In this document: positions 25,129-33,006 of the stretch, in pieces
Layout of the letters: the number at the start of each line of letters is the position of its first letter
Position numbering within the stretch: the stretch's first letter is position 1
NCBI RefSeq assembly: GCF_016741935.1
Contig: NZ_JAERRG010000009.1
Location: 342,714 to 406,713, forward strand
Reading direction: 5' to 3'
Length of the DNA stretch: 64,000 bases
Source: Streptomyces endocoffeicus
Lineage (GTDB): Bacteria; Actinomycetota; Actinomycetes; Streptomycetales; Streptomycetaceae
The notes under the pieces: generated by a model
What the model saw: only the letters and a program-made list of their open reading frames with translations
Databases searched by the model: none
Told to the model about the DNA's origin: nothing
Program-made: the position numbers and the translations under genes

Positions 25129-25142
25129 TCCTCGTTCCTCGC

Positions 25143-25487
25143 TTACTTGACTGGCAGTTGCAGCGGCGGCCGGACGCAGTGAGCCCAGTCCTTCGGCGCG
25201 CACCGCCTGCCCGGGTCGGTGCCCTGGGGCTTCGCCTCCCGGCCGCACCGGTCGCAGATGTACAGCCACGACCCGTCCTCGTTGCGGTACGCGTGGCGAC
25301 CGGCGTCCTTGTTCACGCGTAGGTGCTGGGCGACTTCGAACGTGGCACCGGACGCACGGCACTCCAGCCGTCGCGCGCTTGCCAGAGCCCGGTCGTTGCC
25401 CTTGTGCCGGTACAGCTTTCCCGTAACCGTGAATGAGGCGTAATTGCGGCACAGGGGGCAGGTGCCGCCGCCGCTCGCCCTGCCCAC
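25143..25487 (-). CDS. Zinc-ribbon protein, 114 aa
   Basis: GTG start about 9 bases after GAGG. CPLCRNY at the N-terminus and YICDRCGREA in the middle form two CxxC pairs; RCAPKDWAHC follows. Probably a zinc-dependent nucleic-acid-binding protein. It starts right after the coiled-coil gene. Confidence 0.65.
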   Translation of the reverse strand: MGRASGGGTCPLCRNYASFTVTGKLYRHKGNDRALASARRLECRASGATFEVAQHLRVNKDAGRHAYRNEDGSWLYICDRCGREAKPQGTDPGRRCAPKDWAHCVRPPLQLPVK

Positions 25488-25490
25488 AGC

Positions 25491-26297
25491 TCAGCCCTCG
25501 GGGACGAGGTGCCGGGCCGGGACGGCCGCGCTGTCGGTCAGAGTGTGCAGGCCGGGCTGGCGGTCGTCGTCCATGTCCCGGAGCATCTCGCAGCCGGGGC
25601 ACTCGCAACGGCCGTTGCCTCGGGGACCCTTGTACCCCTGCTCGGCGTGCAGTCGGCGTGCCTGCGCGGTGACCACGTCCCGCAGCCGCTGAATCTCGGC
25701 AGACTGACCGTCGACCAGCTTCACGCCCTTGTCGGTCCGGGCGACCTCGTCCAGCACCTTGTGGGTGACCACACCGTCCAGTTGCCACTGGACCCGCTGC
25801 GCAGCGTTCTTGAGTTCCTCCACGACTTTCGGCCCGGAGCGCTCGGATAGCTGCGAGATGCGATAGATCAAGCCGGTGAGGGGCACGGCGGACCGTCGGA
25901 CGATAGCCTCCAGGTACATACCGCCCCGGGCCTCCACCGACTCCTTGACCTGACGGCCGGCCGCCGCGTAGACCGAGCGGTCATGCTTCACCTGGTCCTG
26001 AAGCAGCATGCTGTAGGCGTTGTGGTGACGTTGCGCCTCAGCGTGCGCCTGCTCCACCTCGCGGTTCAGCAGCTCCGCGTCGGACAGGCCGGACACGTCC
26101 TCGCCGGCGCGTTCGTAGTCCTCACGCAGCGAGGCCACGCGGTCGGCTGTGTCCTTGCGTGCCCACCCGGGCACGGGGCCGTTACCCCTGCCGAGGACCC
26201 GGGTCACCAATTCGTCGTCGCTCAGGCGGGTGACGTCCTGCCCCAGCTCGATGAGCGCACCGCGCAGGGCCTCGATCTTTTCGGAGACGATCGTCAT
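25491..26297 (-). CDS. Coiled-coil hypothetical protein, 268 aa
   Basis: GAGGAAAGCATC precedes the ATG. The sequence is almost wholly helical and charged (KIEALRGALIELGQDVTRLSD ..., EQAHAEAQRHHNAYSMLLQDQ), ending in a CECPGC motif. It resembles long coiled-coil proteins of actinobacterial plasmids. Function unknown; largest gene of this operon segment. Confidence 0.7.
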   Translation of the reverse strand: MTIVSEKIEALRGALIELGQDVTRLSDDELVTRVLGRGNGPVPGWARKDTADRVASLREDYERAGEDVSGLSDAELLNREVEQAHAEAQRHHNAYSMLLQDQVKHDRSVYAAAGRQVKESVEARGGMYLEAIVRRSAVPLTGLIYRISQLSERSGPKVVEELKNAAQRVQWQLDGVVTHKVLDEVARTDKGVKLVDGQSAEIQRLRDVVTAQARRLHAEQGYKGPRGNGRCECPGCEMLRDMDDDRQPGLHTLTDSAAVPARHLVPEG

Positions 26298-26365
26298 GAT
26301 GCTTTCCTCAATTCCTTGGTTCGGTGGCTTGCTGGTCCGCCCACTCGTGCGAGTCGTGGTAGTCG

Positions 26366-26551
26366 TCAGTGACCGCACGGTCGGTTGTTCGGCTCGTACT
26401 CGCGCCGCGCCTCCTCGCCTTCGGGGCCGACCAGGTCTTCGCGAAGCCTGGCTGCGCGCTCCGGGCCCAACTCCAGCCAGTACGGCTCACCGTTCGGGCC
26501 GGAGAGCAGGACCGTGGTCGTGTCGTCGTCGCCCCACAGGACGTCGTTCAG
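26366..26551 (-). CDS. Small acidic protein, 61 aa, start uncertain
   Basis: Good protein sequence (LWGDDDTTTVLLSGPNGEP, PERAARLREDLVGPEGEE), but the frame begins two codons after the stop of the previous gene with only CTG available. Either a CTG start or a lost N-terminus. Family unknown. Confidence 0.5.
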   Translation of the reverse strand: MNDVLWGDDDTTTVLLSGPNGEPYWLELGPERAARLREDLVGPEGEEARREYEPNNRPCGH

Positions 26552-26554
26552 ACC

Positions 26555-26833
26555 TCAGCGGAGCGGTGTGGGGTTATCGGCGGCTGCAGGGTTTTCTGTA
26601 CGGCGCTCCAGCTCGGCGCGAAGGCGGCGGACCTCGGCGACGAGTGGCTGCGTCGCGGCGTGCATGGCGGCGAAGTACGCGCCGAGCCGGTCGTCCCACA
26701 GATCGGCGAGCAGGTTGCCGTGTGAGCCGCGAAGCTCCGCATGGGAGTCGTCGACGGTCCACGGTCCGGCGGGGATGTTTTTCACAAAGGTCTCCAGCTC
26801 GTCGAGCTGCTGGTCGGTGAGCGGGCTGGTCAT
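26555..26833 (-). CDS. Hypothetical protein, 92 aa
   Basis: TGGAGGAACC precedes the ATG. Helical with a C-terminal coiled segment (VAEVRRLRAELERRTEN). Resembles small proteins with a WTVDDSH-type core. Function unknown. Confidence 0.65.
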   Translation of the reverse strand: MTSPLTDQQLDELETFVKNIPAGPWTVDDSHAELRGSHGNLLADLWDDRLGAYFAAMHAATQPLVAEVRRLRAELERRTENPAAADNPTPLR

Positions 26834-26907
26834 GGTTCCTCCAGTGGATGCGGGCCAGGCCGGTGTGTCCGTGGCTGTAACCGAGGGTCAGACGGCGGGC
26901 AGGGCGG

Positions 26908-27153
26908 TCACTCGCTCCAGCCGATGAGGCGGAACTCGACGCCCTCGTCCACCATCTCGCGCTTGGAGGAGCACACTTCGGACGCCCAGACGAGGCGGAG
27001 GATCGCGTCTCCGTGCGACGACGGGCTGGTCTGGTACTCGCCCCAGATCTGGCCGTAGCTGTCGAGAAGGATCGCGTCGTGCTTGTCGGTGGGACGGCTC
27101 GGCGAGCGGGGCGATGCAGGCCGCCTTGCCACGCGCCGTGCACGGGTCCTCAT
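26908..27153 (-). CDS. Hypothetical protein, 81 aa
   Basis: Basic N-terminus (MRTRARRVARRP), then strand-rich DAILLDSYGQIWGEYQ. Its start lies 15 bases after a GNA-loop hairpin and follows an intrinsic terminator, so it begins a new transcription unit. Function unknown. Confidence 0.6.
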   Translation of the reverse strand: MRTRARRVARRPASPRSPSRPTDKHDAILLDSYGQIWGEYQTSPSSHGDAILRLVWASEVCSSKREMVDEGVEFRLIGWSE

Positions 27154-27168
27154 GCCCTGAAGACCAGA

Positions 27169-27188
27169 CCGGATCAGCTCCGCTGATC
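27169..27188 (-). repeat. GNA-loop hairpin, copy 1
   Basis: On the minus strand: GATCAGC-GGA-GCTGATC followed by CGG. It lies between a T-run terminator and the start of the 26908-27153 gene. One of seven covarying copies. Confidence 0.7.
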
Positions 27189-27193
27189 AGGCA

Positions 27194-27243
27194 GAAAAAG
27201 AGAGACCCCCGCCCGGCGAGCATCATGCTCAGCCGACGGGGGC
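27194..27243 (-). terminator. Intrinsic terminator (minus strand)
   Basis: A long G/C stem-loop (about 27204-27243, with an inner GAGCAT/ATGCTC stem) is followed on the minus strand by TTTTT. It ends the unit whose last gene is 27254-27541. Confidence 0.85.
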
Positions 27244-27253
27244 TCCGCGGAAT

Positions 27254-27541
27254 TCACCTGCCGCCGCCCAGAGACGAGCCCAGTCGGCTACAGCTGGATG
27301 CCGCAGTCCGGCACGAGGATCGTGATCCGGTCCTGGCACAGCTGCGCAGGATCTGATTGCGCTTCATGGCCAGGGCGTCGGCGATGTCCTGCTGAGCACC
27401 GTGGTACCGCCTTTGCAGGCGGTCGATCTCGCGCCAGAACTCGGTCTCGATGCGCTCGTGCTCGTCGTCGCGGCGCTTGCTGGCCGGGGCGACCAGGTCG
27501 CGCAGCTGGGTGCGGGCCTGCTCGTCGGGGCGCGGTGTCAT
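27254..27541 (-). CDS. Helical hypothetical protein, 95 aa
   Basis: GGAGCCACGC precedes the ATG. A charged helix dominates (RRDDEHERIETEFWREIDRLQ), then HGAQQDIADALAMKRNQIL, which looks like a small HTH. The last 25 residues (Ser/Arg-rich) are less protein-like than another frame (QDRITILVPDCGIQL), so a late frameshift is possible. Confidence 0.6.
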   Translation of the reverse strand: MTPRPDEQARTQLRDLVAPASKRRDDEHERIETEFWREIDRLQRRYHGAQQDIADALAMKRNQILRSCARTGSRSSCRTAASSCSRLGSSLGGGR

Positions 27542-27662
27542 GCGTGGCTCCAACTGGGATTTGAGGGACGATGGGGCTGCCCCCTGCTCCACCTGGAGCG
27601 GGTTGGGAGGCCCGGGGTGGCCGGTGAGGTTGGTCGCCGGAGGCGGCCACCCCAGGGCGAAG

Positions 27663-28520
27663 TCACCGGCTGCGGTGGCGACCGGAGACGGTGCTGACGC
27701 GCTCGTGCAGGTTGCTCGTGCCGCGAGTGCTGACGTTGCCGGAGACCGTGTGGGCGTCGATCGAGCCGGTGGCGGCCGAGGTCGCGGTGACGTGGACGTC
27801 GCCGCTGACGGTGTTGGCGCGGAACTCGGAGCCGTTGTAGGTGCCGATCTCGATGTCGCCGGAGACGGAGGTGACGTCCACGCGGGCCTCGACCCGGTCC
27901 ACCCCGAAGTCGCCGCTGGTGGTGTCGCCGCGCAGGGTGTTCACGCCGTCGGCCTGGACGTCGCCGGAGACCGAGTGGATGTCCAGGACCTGGAGGCCGC
28001 CGCGGACGGTCAGGTCGGCGCTGGTGGTGTTCAGCCGGAGCGAGGACTGGTCGCTGGGCAGCTTCATATCGACGGTGATGGTGCCCATCCCGCCGCCGCT
28101 GACGACGGTGCCCTGCTCGGTCATGACGCGGCCGTTCTCGACGATCTTGCGGCCGCCGATGATGACGTCGTCGTCGCTGATGGTCATGCCGGTCACGGAG
28201 CCGGAGACGACACCGAAGTTCTGACCGATCACCGTGTTGCCGCCGGAGAAGCGGAAGGTGGAGTTGCCCATCGTCATCACGTTGCCCTGGACCTCGGGGA
28301 CGCGGATGGTGAGGCAGTCCAGGCCCTGGTAGCGGCTCTCCTTCTTGGTCGTGTTGCGCACCGCATCGGCGAGCGGTCCGTCGTCGTCGCCCGTGCTCAC
28401 CGTGATGACCGCGTGCTTGAGGGAGCGGTCGACGGTGACGTTGACGGTGCCGACGTGGCTGATGATGTCGGTCCAGATGGCGCCAGCGGCGGTGGCGGTG
28501 AAGGTCTGGGAGGTGCTCAA
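27663..28520 (-). CDS. DUF4097-family beta-repeat protein
   Basis: 285 aa. Repeating short beta units (SVSGDVQAD, TTSGDFGVD, SVSGDIEIG, TVSGDVHVT, TVSGNVST) form the right-handed beta-solenoid pattern of DUF4097 putative adhesin-like proteins, common in Streptomyces. The TTG start is chosen because AAGGAG precedes it. No signal peptide or TM is visible, so it is probably cytoplasmic or peripheral. Ligand unknown. Confidence 0.8.
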   Translation of the reverse strand: MSTSQTFTATAAGAIWTDIISHVGTVNVTVDRSLKHAVITVSTGDDDGPLADAVRNTTKKESRYQGLDCLTIRVPEVQGNVMTMGNSTFRFSGGNTVIGQNFGVVSGSVTGMTISDDDVIIGGRKIVENGRVMTEQGTVVSGGGMGTITVDMKLPSDQSSLRLNTTSADLTVRGGLQVLDIHSVSGDVQADGVNTLRGDTTSGDFGVDRVEARVDVTSVSGDIEIGTYNGSEFRANTVSGDVHVTATSAATGSIDAHTVSGNVSTRGTSNLHERVSTVSGRHRSR

Positions 28521-28534
28521 GATGAACTCCTTGA

Positions 28535-28739
28535 TCAGAGAGTGCGGGAGCGGGTGGCCCATGCCTGGATCGCTTCCGGGAGGAGGGCTCTGCCCTCCCA
28601 GGCGAGGTGGCAGGATTGGCAGTGGTAGACGACCTTCTGGAGCTTCATCGCGGTCAACGTCGGCCGGTCGGCTCGGCCGCGGCGTGTTTCTGCAGGATGT
28701 GCTTGGTGATGTCGAAGACGGATGTCTGAGACTGAGCCA
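28535..28739 (-). pseudogene. Panacea (DUF4065/SocA-like) antitoxin-domain remnant
   Basis: Two frames read as one N-terminal Panacea domain: frame 1 MAQSQTSVFDITKHILQKH, and frame 2 TAMKLQKVVYHCQSCHLAWEG then AIQAWATRSR. Panacea antitoxins neutralise diverse toxins (PanAT) and relate to the SocA proteolysis adaptor. The domain normally spans about 150 aa; here it ends after about 70, just before the DUF4097 start. One frameshift plus truncation suggests it is dead. No toxin gene is evident beside it. Confidence 0.7.
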
Positions 28740-28765
28740 TGGCTTCGGTCTTCATTGCGCTTCGA

Positions 28766-29593
28766 TCACCACCAGTGTCGGAACAGGTAGTCGCCGCGCG
28801 GCAGTTCGCTGCGACGGATGAGGTCGGCGAGGACCAGCCTCAGCGACGGTGAGAAGGCGCGATCGGCGAAGAACCGGTCCTCGAACACGGCGTTCTCAAG
28901 GTCTTGCGTCGCCGGCGGGTTCGCCTCGACGGTGGCTGGTGTGTTCTCGTCGGCGACACGGATACTCAACCAGTAGTCCAGCTCCGTCATGCCGGTCTTG
29001 AAGGCGCTCTCGCCGGTGCGGGAGTCCCAGCCGAGATAGATCTCGGCGCCGTCGAGGTCGCCGAGTGCCTGCAGGTAGTCCTCATCAAAGGTGAGCTCGT
29101 AGAGCTTCACGCTGTCATTGCCGATGTGCTCGTCGTCCCGCTGGCATCCGCGCAGCGAGCTGTACGGCTTGCCGTAGACGCGCTCGGCGATGGCCTCGAT
29201 CGGAATGTATCCGTTCTCGGCGGTCACAAAATCAGCGTGCGGTTCCAGCGTGTAGATGCTGCGGGGCGTGTATTCGAGTGCATCGTGCATGACGGAGCCT
29301 CCTATGGGTGGTTCGGTGGTCTTGCCGCAGAGGGCGAAGACGGGCTCGCCCCGCAGGAGGTCCGCCAGAACCTGGGCATGGGCGTTCTTCGCCAACTCGA
29401 CGACTGCCTGCTCCTGGAGGGAGTGGATCATCTCCCCGGCCTGGATGCGTTCCTCCACGGCGTCCATGGCGAGAATGGCGACAGCGAGCTCGAGCCGGGC
29501 GTCCGCCACGCGGCGCTTCAGCTCGGGGTGCCGCTTGGACATCACGCTCAGCCGGTGGACGGCGGCAACCTTCTGCTCTTCGCTGATGGTCAT
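28766..29593 (-). CDS. Hypothetical protein, 275 aa, possibly two genes
   Basis: The ATG at 29593 directly follows the DUF3039 gene. The first 90 residues are helical and end in GEPVFALCGK, a piece shared with the DUF3039 protein. Inside, GGAGG precedes a second ATG (29290; MHDALEYTPRSIYTLE), which may start an independent 174-aa protein with an acidic middle (NDSVKLYELTFDEDYLQ). Function of either part unknown. Confidence 0.6.
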   Translation of the reverse strand: MTISEEQKVAAVHRLSVMSKRHPELKRRVADARLELAVAILAMDAVEERIQAGEMIHSLQEQAVVELAKNAHAQVLADLLRGEPVFALCGKTTEPPIGGSVMHDALEYTPRSIYTLEPHADFVTAENGYIPIEAIAERVYGKPYSSLRGCQRDDEHIGNDSVKLYELTFDEDYLQALGDLDGAEIYLGWDSRTGESAFKTGMTELDYWLSIRVADENTPATVEANPPATQDLENAVFEDRFFADRAFSPSLRLVLADLIRRSELPRGDYLFRHWW

Positions 29594-29597
29594 GGTG

Positions 29598-29953
29598 CTA
29601 CTCCTCCTTGAGGCGCTCCCAGATCTCCTTGCACTCCGGGCAGACCGGGTACTTTTCCGGGTTCTTCGACGGGGTCAACTTCTTGCCGCAGAGGGCGAAG
29701 ACGGCTCGCCCGTCATGGAGGAGCGGACGATGTCCTCCTTGCTGACGTAGTGGCTCAGGCGGTCGTGGTCACCAGCGCCGTCGTCCTTCACCCGCTCCTC
29801 GTTCTCGACGATCGAGTCGATGAGGGCGTTGGTGTCCGTGTTGCTGCCGCGCTGCGTGTCAGTAGCCCTTGCGGGCCGCCGCGCGGGCCTGCGCTTCGGC
29901 GTCACGGGCGGGGATGGTGGCGAGGAGTTCGCCGGGGCTCGCGGCCCTGGCAA
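29598..29953 (-). pseudogene. DUF3039 zinc-ribbon gene, frameshifted
   Basis: Two frames make one DUF3039 protein: DHDRLSHYVSKEDIVRSSM in the first, then VFALCGKKLTPSKNPEKYPV followed by CPECKEIWERLKEE in the second. The join at about 29,703 reads GAGCCGTC where GAGCCGGTC would keep frame and give GEPVFALCGK, the form seen in the next gene. So one G is missing. The N-terminus has no clear start either. Confidence 0.7.
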
Positions 29954-30992
29954 GGAACTTGGTACGGGCAGGGTCGGCGTACAGGGTCCACACGTCGCCG
30001 CCCATCCGGGGCCAGTAGGAGAGCTGCCAGAACCGGCGGTTGGCGTAGCAGATCTGCCAGGAACGCGGGCCGGACGGGTGCGCGCTCACACCGGCCGGAA
30101 GGTCCGGCAGTTCCGGCGCGGGACCGTACGCGCGGTCGATGTAGGCGAGGTGTTCGGCCGTCGCCGTGATGGCGACGCGCACCGTGTGCGGCCACCGGTG
30201 CCCCTCGGGCAGCATCGGAGCCCACTCCTTCCACTGCGCCTCGCTGCTCGCGCTGCCGGTGTACGGCGCCCAGGCCGCGCCGCGCGCGTAGTTGAATCCA
30301 AGCCGCATCAGGTGCCACCCGGCGGCGGTCTTCAGCCCTTCCGTGTTCGCGCCGTCGGTGATGGCGTCCAGGTAGATACCGGCGGGGTCGTTCTCCCGAC
30401 CGGCCGCGCCCCGCTCCGTGAGCGGGATCATGTGGCGTTCGGTCGTGCTGCCCTCAGCGGTCATAAGCCGCAGCGTGGCGCCCCCACCGGCGAGCGGGTA
30501 CGCCATCCGGATTTCCGCGACGGTCGGCAGAGCGGCGAGTTGGCCCGCACGCATCCGCTCCAGCCGCTCGGTCATGGTGGCCGACACCTGGGAACACTCG
30601 CCGCCCTCGGCGGCCAGGAGCCACGCAGCGCCGCGCGCACCGGCGCCCGGGTGACGAGTTGCCGGCGCGGCGGCCTTCTCCCGTTGCTGGGCAACCGCGT
30701 TCACCGCGAGCGCGAGCGCGCCCTTACGCGTCGTGCTGTCGGATCCGACCTGCCTGCGCTCGCCCCCCACCTCCCGCACCCTCCAGAACAGCGCGCCGCG
30801 CTCGCTCACCTGAAAGGCGGCGTACATGGCCTGCGGGAACCGGACCCCGGCGAGCGTCTCGCCGGGTAGCGCGAACAGCCAGCCGTCAACGCCGAAGTCG
30901 GCGCCGTCAGGCTTCTTGCCGTTGGTCGGCGTGTACCGGGTGTATTCGGGCTTGACGGTCTCCCGGACGATGCTGCGGGCCTGCGTGGTCAT
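29859..30992 (-). CDS. Hypothetical protein, 377 aa
   Basis: GAGAGGAAACCCAGC precedes the ATG. The pattern is a mixed alpha/beta protein with a Trp-rich C-terminal half (GWHLMRLGFNYARGAAWAPY, FWQLSYWPRMGGDVW). No known catalytic motif. A tRNA-like element and a GCACTCAGC box lie 40-105 bases upstream, marking the start of a transcription unit. Confidence 0.65.
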   Translation of the reverse strand: MTTQARSIVRETVKPEYTRYTPTNGKKPDGADFGVDGWLFALPGETLAGVRFPQAMYAAFQVSERGALFWRVREVGGERRQVGSDSTTRKGALALAVNAVAQQREKAAAPATRHPGAGARGAAWLLAAEGGECSQVSATMTERLERMRAGQLAALPTVAEIRMAYPLAGGGATLRLMTAEGSTTERHMIPLTERGAAGRENDPAGIYLDAITDGANTEGLKTAAGWHLMRLGFNYARGAAWAPYTGSASSEAQWKEWAPMLPEGHRWPHTVRVAITATAEHLAYIDRAYGPAPELPDLPAGVSAHPSGPRSWQICYANRRFWQLSYWPRMGGDVWTLYADPARTKFLARAASPGELLATIPARDAEAQARAAARKGY

Positions 30993-31039
30993 GCTGGGTT
31001 TCCTCTCGGGCTGCTGCCGTGGCCGGGTGTGTGCTGAGT

Positions 31040-31096
31040 GCCCCCGGCCGGTCTCGAACCGGCCGACCCGCCCGCACGCGTCGCAGGGTCGGGGGT
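31040..31096 (-). ncRNA. tRNA-like three-stem element without D-arm
   Basis: On the minus strand: a terminal stem ACCCCC/GGGGGC (31091-31096 with 31040-31045), an ACCC/GGGT hairpin (31066-31069 with 31086-31089) and a T-arm-like GGCCGG-TTCGAGA-CCGGCC hairpin (31046-31064). The three abut almost without gaps, as in a tRNA lacking the D-arm. GCACTCAGCAC follows. It sits in the leader of the 377-aa gene. Confidence 0.45.
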
Positions 31097-31106
31097 GCCA
31101 TGAGGG

Positions 31107-31862
31107 CTAGAACGGGGGGCAGCACAGGGGGCCGGTGCACTCGTGCGCGGCGGCCTGCGCCTGCGCGGCCTGGCGCTCGCGCTCGGCCTGATCGCTGCGC
31201 ATGATGCGCCGGGCGACACACGGCGCGTTGTCGCACGTGGTGTGCCCCTTCCGGGCGTCGGTGGAGTCGTCGAAGACCTCGATCAGCCCGTAGCCCTCAC
31301 ACCAGCCGCACAGCGGCTCCGGGGCGTGCAGGCTCTCGCCGTCCACGCACCCGATCCAGTTGGACGAGTCGTACCAAGCGCCCTGCCCGTCGGCCTCGAT
31401 CCACTCGATAACGTGCGCGCAGTGCAGACAGGTGTACTCAGGCTCCGGCACCGTCAGCCCGAAGTGGTCGGCCACGGCGGCAGCACACTGCCCGGCCTGC
31501 ATGCCCGCGCTCGCCGTGGGCTTGTGCTCGTCGCCAACCCCGTTGAACACGAACCGGGTTGACTCGTCGTCGGTGACCATGGCGGCCACAGCCCACAGTG
31601 CGACCGTGGGCAGGTCGTAGTGATCGGCGAACCGGCGGCCCTCCGGGGTGCGGGCGGACGGGTCGGCCACACAGTGGATCCACACCCGCGCACGCCCCGG
31701 CACACTGCACACCAGGTACTCCGTAGGCAGCCCGCGCCGCGGCTGGTCCACGTGGTGCACGATCCCGAGTGCTTCGAGCGCGTCACGGAGCATGGCGCCG
31801 GTGTGGCCGTCGTACGCGGGGCGCGTCTTGGTGAGGCTGCGGCGTGCGGTGAGCGTGGACAT
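31107..31862 (-). CDS. Hypothetical protein with zinc site, 251 aa
   Basis: GAGGAG precedes the ATG. The first 125 residues match the 196-aa protein at 22.2 kb (LRDALEALGIV, ARVWIHCVADPS, YDLPTVALWAVAAMVTDDES). The second half adds Cys pairs (CLHCAHV; LCGWCEGYG; CDNAPC; CTGPLCC), so this paralogue gained a zinc-binding domain. Function unknown. Confidence 0.7.
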   Translation of the reverse strand: MSTLTARRSLTKTRPAYDGHTGAMLRDALEALGIVHHVDQPRRGLPTEYLVCSVPGRARVWIHCVADPSARTPEGRRFADHYDLPTVALWAVAAMVTDDESTRFVFNGVGDEHKPTASAGMQAGQCAAAVADHFGLTVPEPEYTCLHCAHVIEWIEADGQGAWYDSSNWIGCVDGESLHAPEPLCGWCEGYGLIEVFDDSTDARKGHTTCDNAPCVARRIMRSDQAERERQAAQAQAAAHECTGPLCCPPF

Positions 31863-31939
31863 GCGGGGTTCTCCTCGGGTTGGTTCGGGTTCCGTGGACG
31901 CTCCGCCCAGGTGCAGGGCGCCGTACGGGGGTCGGGGTG

Positions 31940-32065
31940 TCAGGCGCCCTGGCCGGTCAGGCCGCGCGCGGTGCGGTAGGCGGGGATCAGGTCCCAGGTG
32001 GAGCCGAGCCGGTACCACCAGAAGAGTTCGCCACGGTCGCGACCGGCCGGGGTCACGAGGTCCAT
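31940..32065 (-). CDS. Small protein, 41 aa
   Basis: Reads MDLVTPAGRDRGELFWWYRL then LIPAYRTARGL. It overlaps the end of the TM peptide gene by 13 bases, with GGCGGAG just upstream. The Trp-Trp-Tyr core suggests a real fold or membrane contact. Function unknown. Confidence 0.5.
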   Translation of the reverse strand: MDLVTPAGRDRGELFWWYRLGSTWDLIPAYRTARGLTGQGA

Positions 32066-32184
32066 CTCCGCCACGAGCGGATGGCGCGGCCGGTGCAGAA
32101 GTACACGGCCACGGATGCGAGCGGGGAGACGAGGACGCCGACCAGGCCGAGGGTGACCGGGTCACTGGCTGCGAGCGGGGGCAT
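32053..32184 (-). CDS. Single-TM peptide, 43 aa
   Basis: CAGGAGG precedes the ATG. One hydrophobic helix (VTLGLVGVLVSPLASVAVYF) is followed by a basic end (RAIRSWRRW). A typical small membrane protein; function unknown. Confidence 0.6.
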   Translation of the reverse strand: MPPLAASDPVTLGLVGVLVSPLASVAVYFCTGRAIRSWRRWTS

Positions 32185-32263
32185 GGTGGCCTCCTGGTGA
32201 CGGGTAGGTTGGTGGGGCGCGGGAGCACCCTGGTACCGGCCGGGCGCTCCCGCGTCCTGTCGG

Positions 32264-32749
32264 TCAGGGGGTGGGTCGGTTCACCAGTGCGGGGCCCATG
32301 CCGAGCCACCGGGGAAGGCCGGGGCAGGGCGTCTGTCCGGTCTGGCGGGCGGCCTCCTGGATGACCCGGACCAGGCCGTCACGGCGGTCGGCCGGGCTGC
32401 GGATGCCGCTGGAGACATCGGCGAGGACCGGGCGCAGCGCGTACGCCTCGACCGTGATCCGGCCCCGGGTGGAACGCGTGCAATTCAGATCCCCGATGTG
32501 GAGCCAGTCGGCGGCGTCCATGCCGGCGGCGAGGGCCGCGCGGTCCACCTCGTCGCCGAGAGGTTCACCGCCCTCGGTCCAGGCGTGCCTGAGGTTCGCG
32601 CCGCCGTCGGGCCGGTGGAGCACGATCCGTAGGTACGTTTCCGGGTCGTGGTCGGCCGCGATGCTCTGGACGATGGTGCGGACGACTGGGGTGTTGTCCG
32701 CGCTCGGGGTCAGGGGGATCCGCTCGGGGGCGGTCAGGGTGGCGGTCAC
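32264..32749 (-). CDS. Hypothetical protein, 161 aa
   Basis: GTG start after TGGAGAACC. Alpha/beta composition (VVRTIVQSIAADHDPETY, TRGRITVEAYALRPVLAD). No named domain. Followed by the two small peptides. Confidence 0.6.
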   Translation of the reverse strand: MTATLTAPERIPLTPSADNTPVVRTIVQSIAADHDPETYLRIVLHRPDGGANLRHAWTEGGEPLGDEVDRAALAAGMDAADWLHIGDLNCTRSTRGRITVEAYALRPVLADVSSGIRSPADRRDGLVRVIQEAARQTGQTPCPGLPRWLGMGPALVNRPTP

Positions 32750-32820
32750 GTGTGGTTCTCCAGGGTCTCGGTGGGCGGGGCCCGTCCCGGTACCGGCGGG
32801 ACGGGCCAGGGGCGGGGTGG

Positions 32821-33006
32821 TCACTCGCGGACGGTGAGGTCGTCGCAGATCGCGGTACGGACCTCGTCGACGGCGCCGGTGCTGAGTTCGAGGCGCGGGT
32901 CCAGGGAGACGTGAACGGCCGCATGGACCTCGGGGCTCACGGCGCTCTGGACGAGGACCGTGGTGTACGGCAGGAGGCCGGAGGCGCGGCAGACGCGCGC
33001 GTAGTC
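32821..33006 (-). CDS. Small open frame, 61 aa, start missing
   Basis: Protein-like sequence (ARVCRASGLLPYTTVLVQSA, STGAVDEVRTAICDDLTV) directly after, and in phase with, the TAA of the 323-aa gene. No standard start codon is near the N-terminus. Either the upstream TAA is a mutation and this is that protein's C-terminus, or a CTG is used. Confidence 0.4.
   Translation of the reverse strand, partial: DYARVCRASGLLPYTTVLVQSAVSPEVHAAVHVSLDPRLELSTGAVDEVRTAICDDLTVRE

Noticed and set aside
27450..28628. 392-codon plus-strand frame
   Set aside because: Antisense of the DUF4097 repeat gene; the apparent repeats are shadows of its beta repeats.
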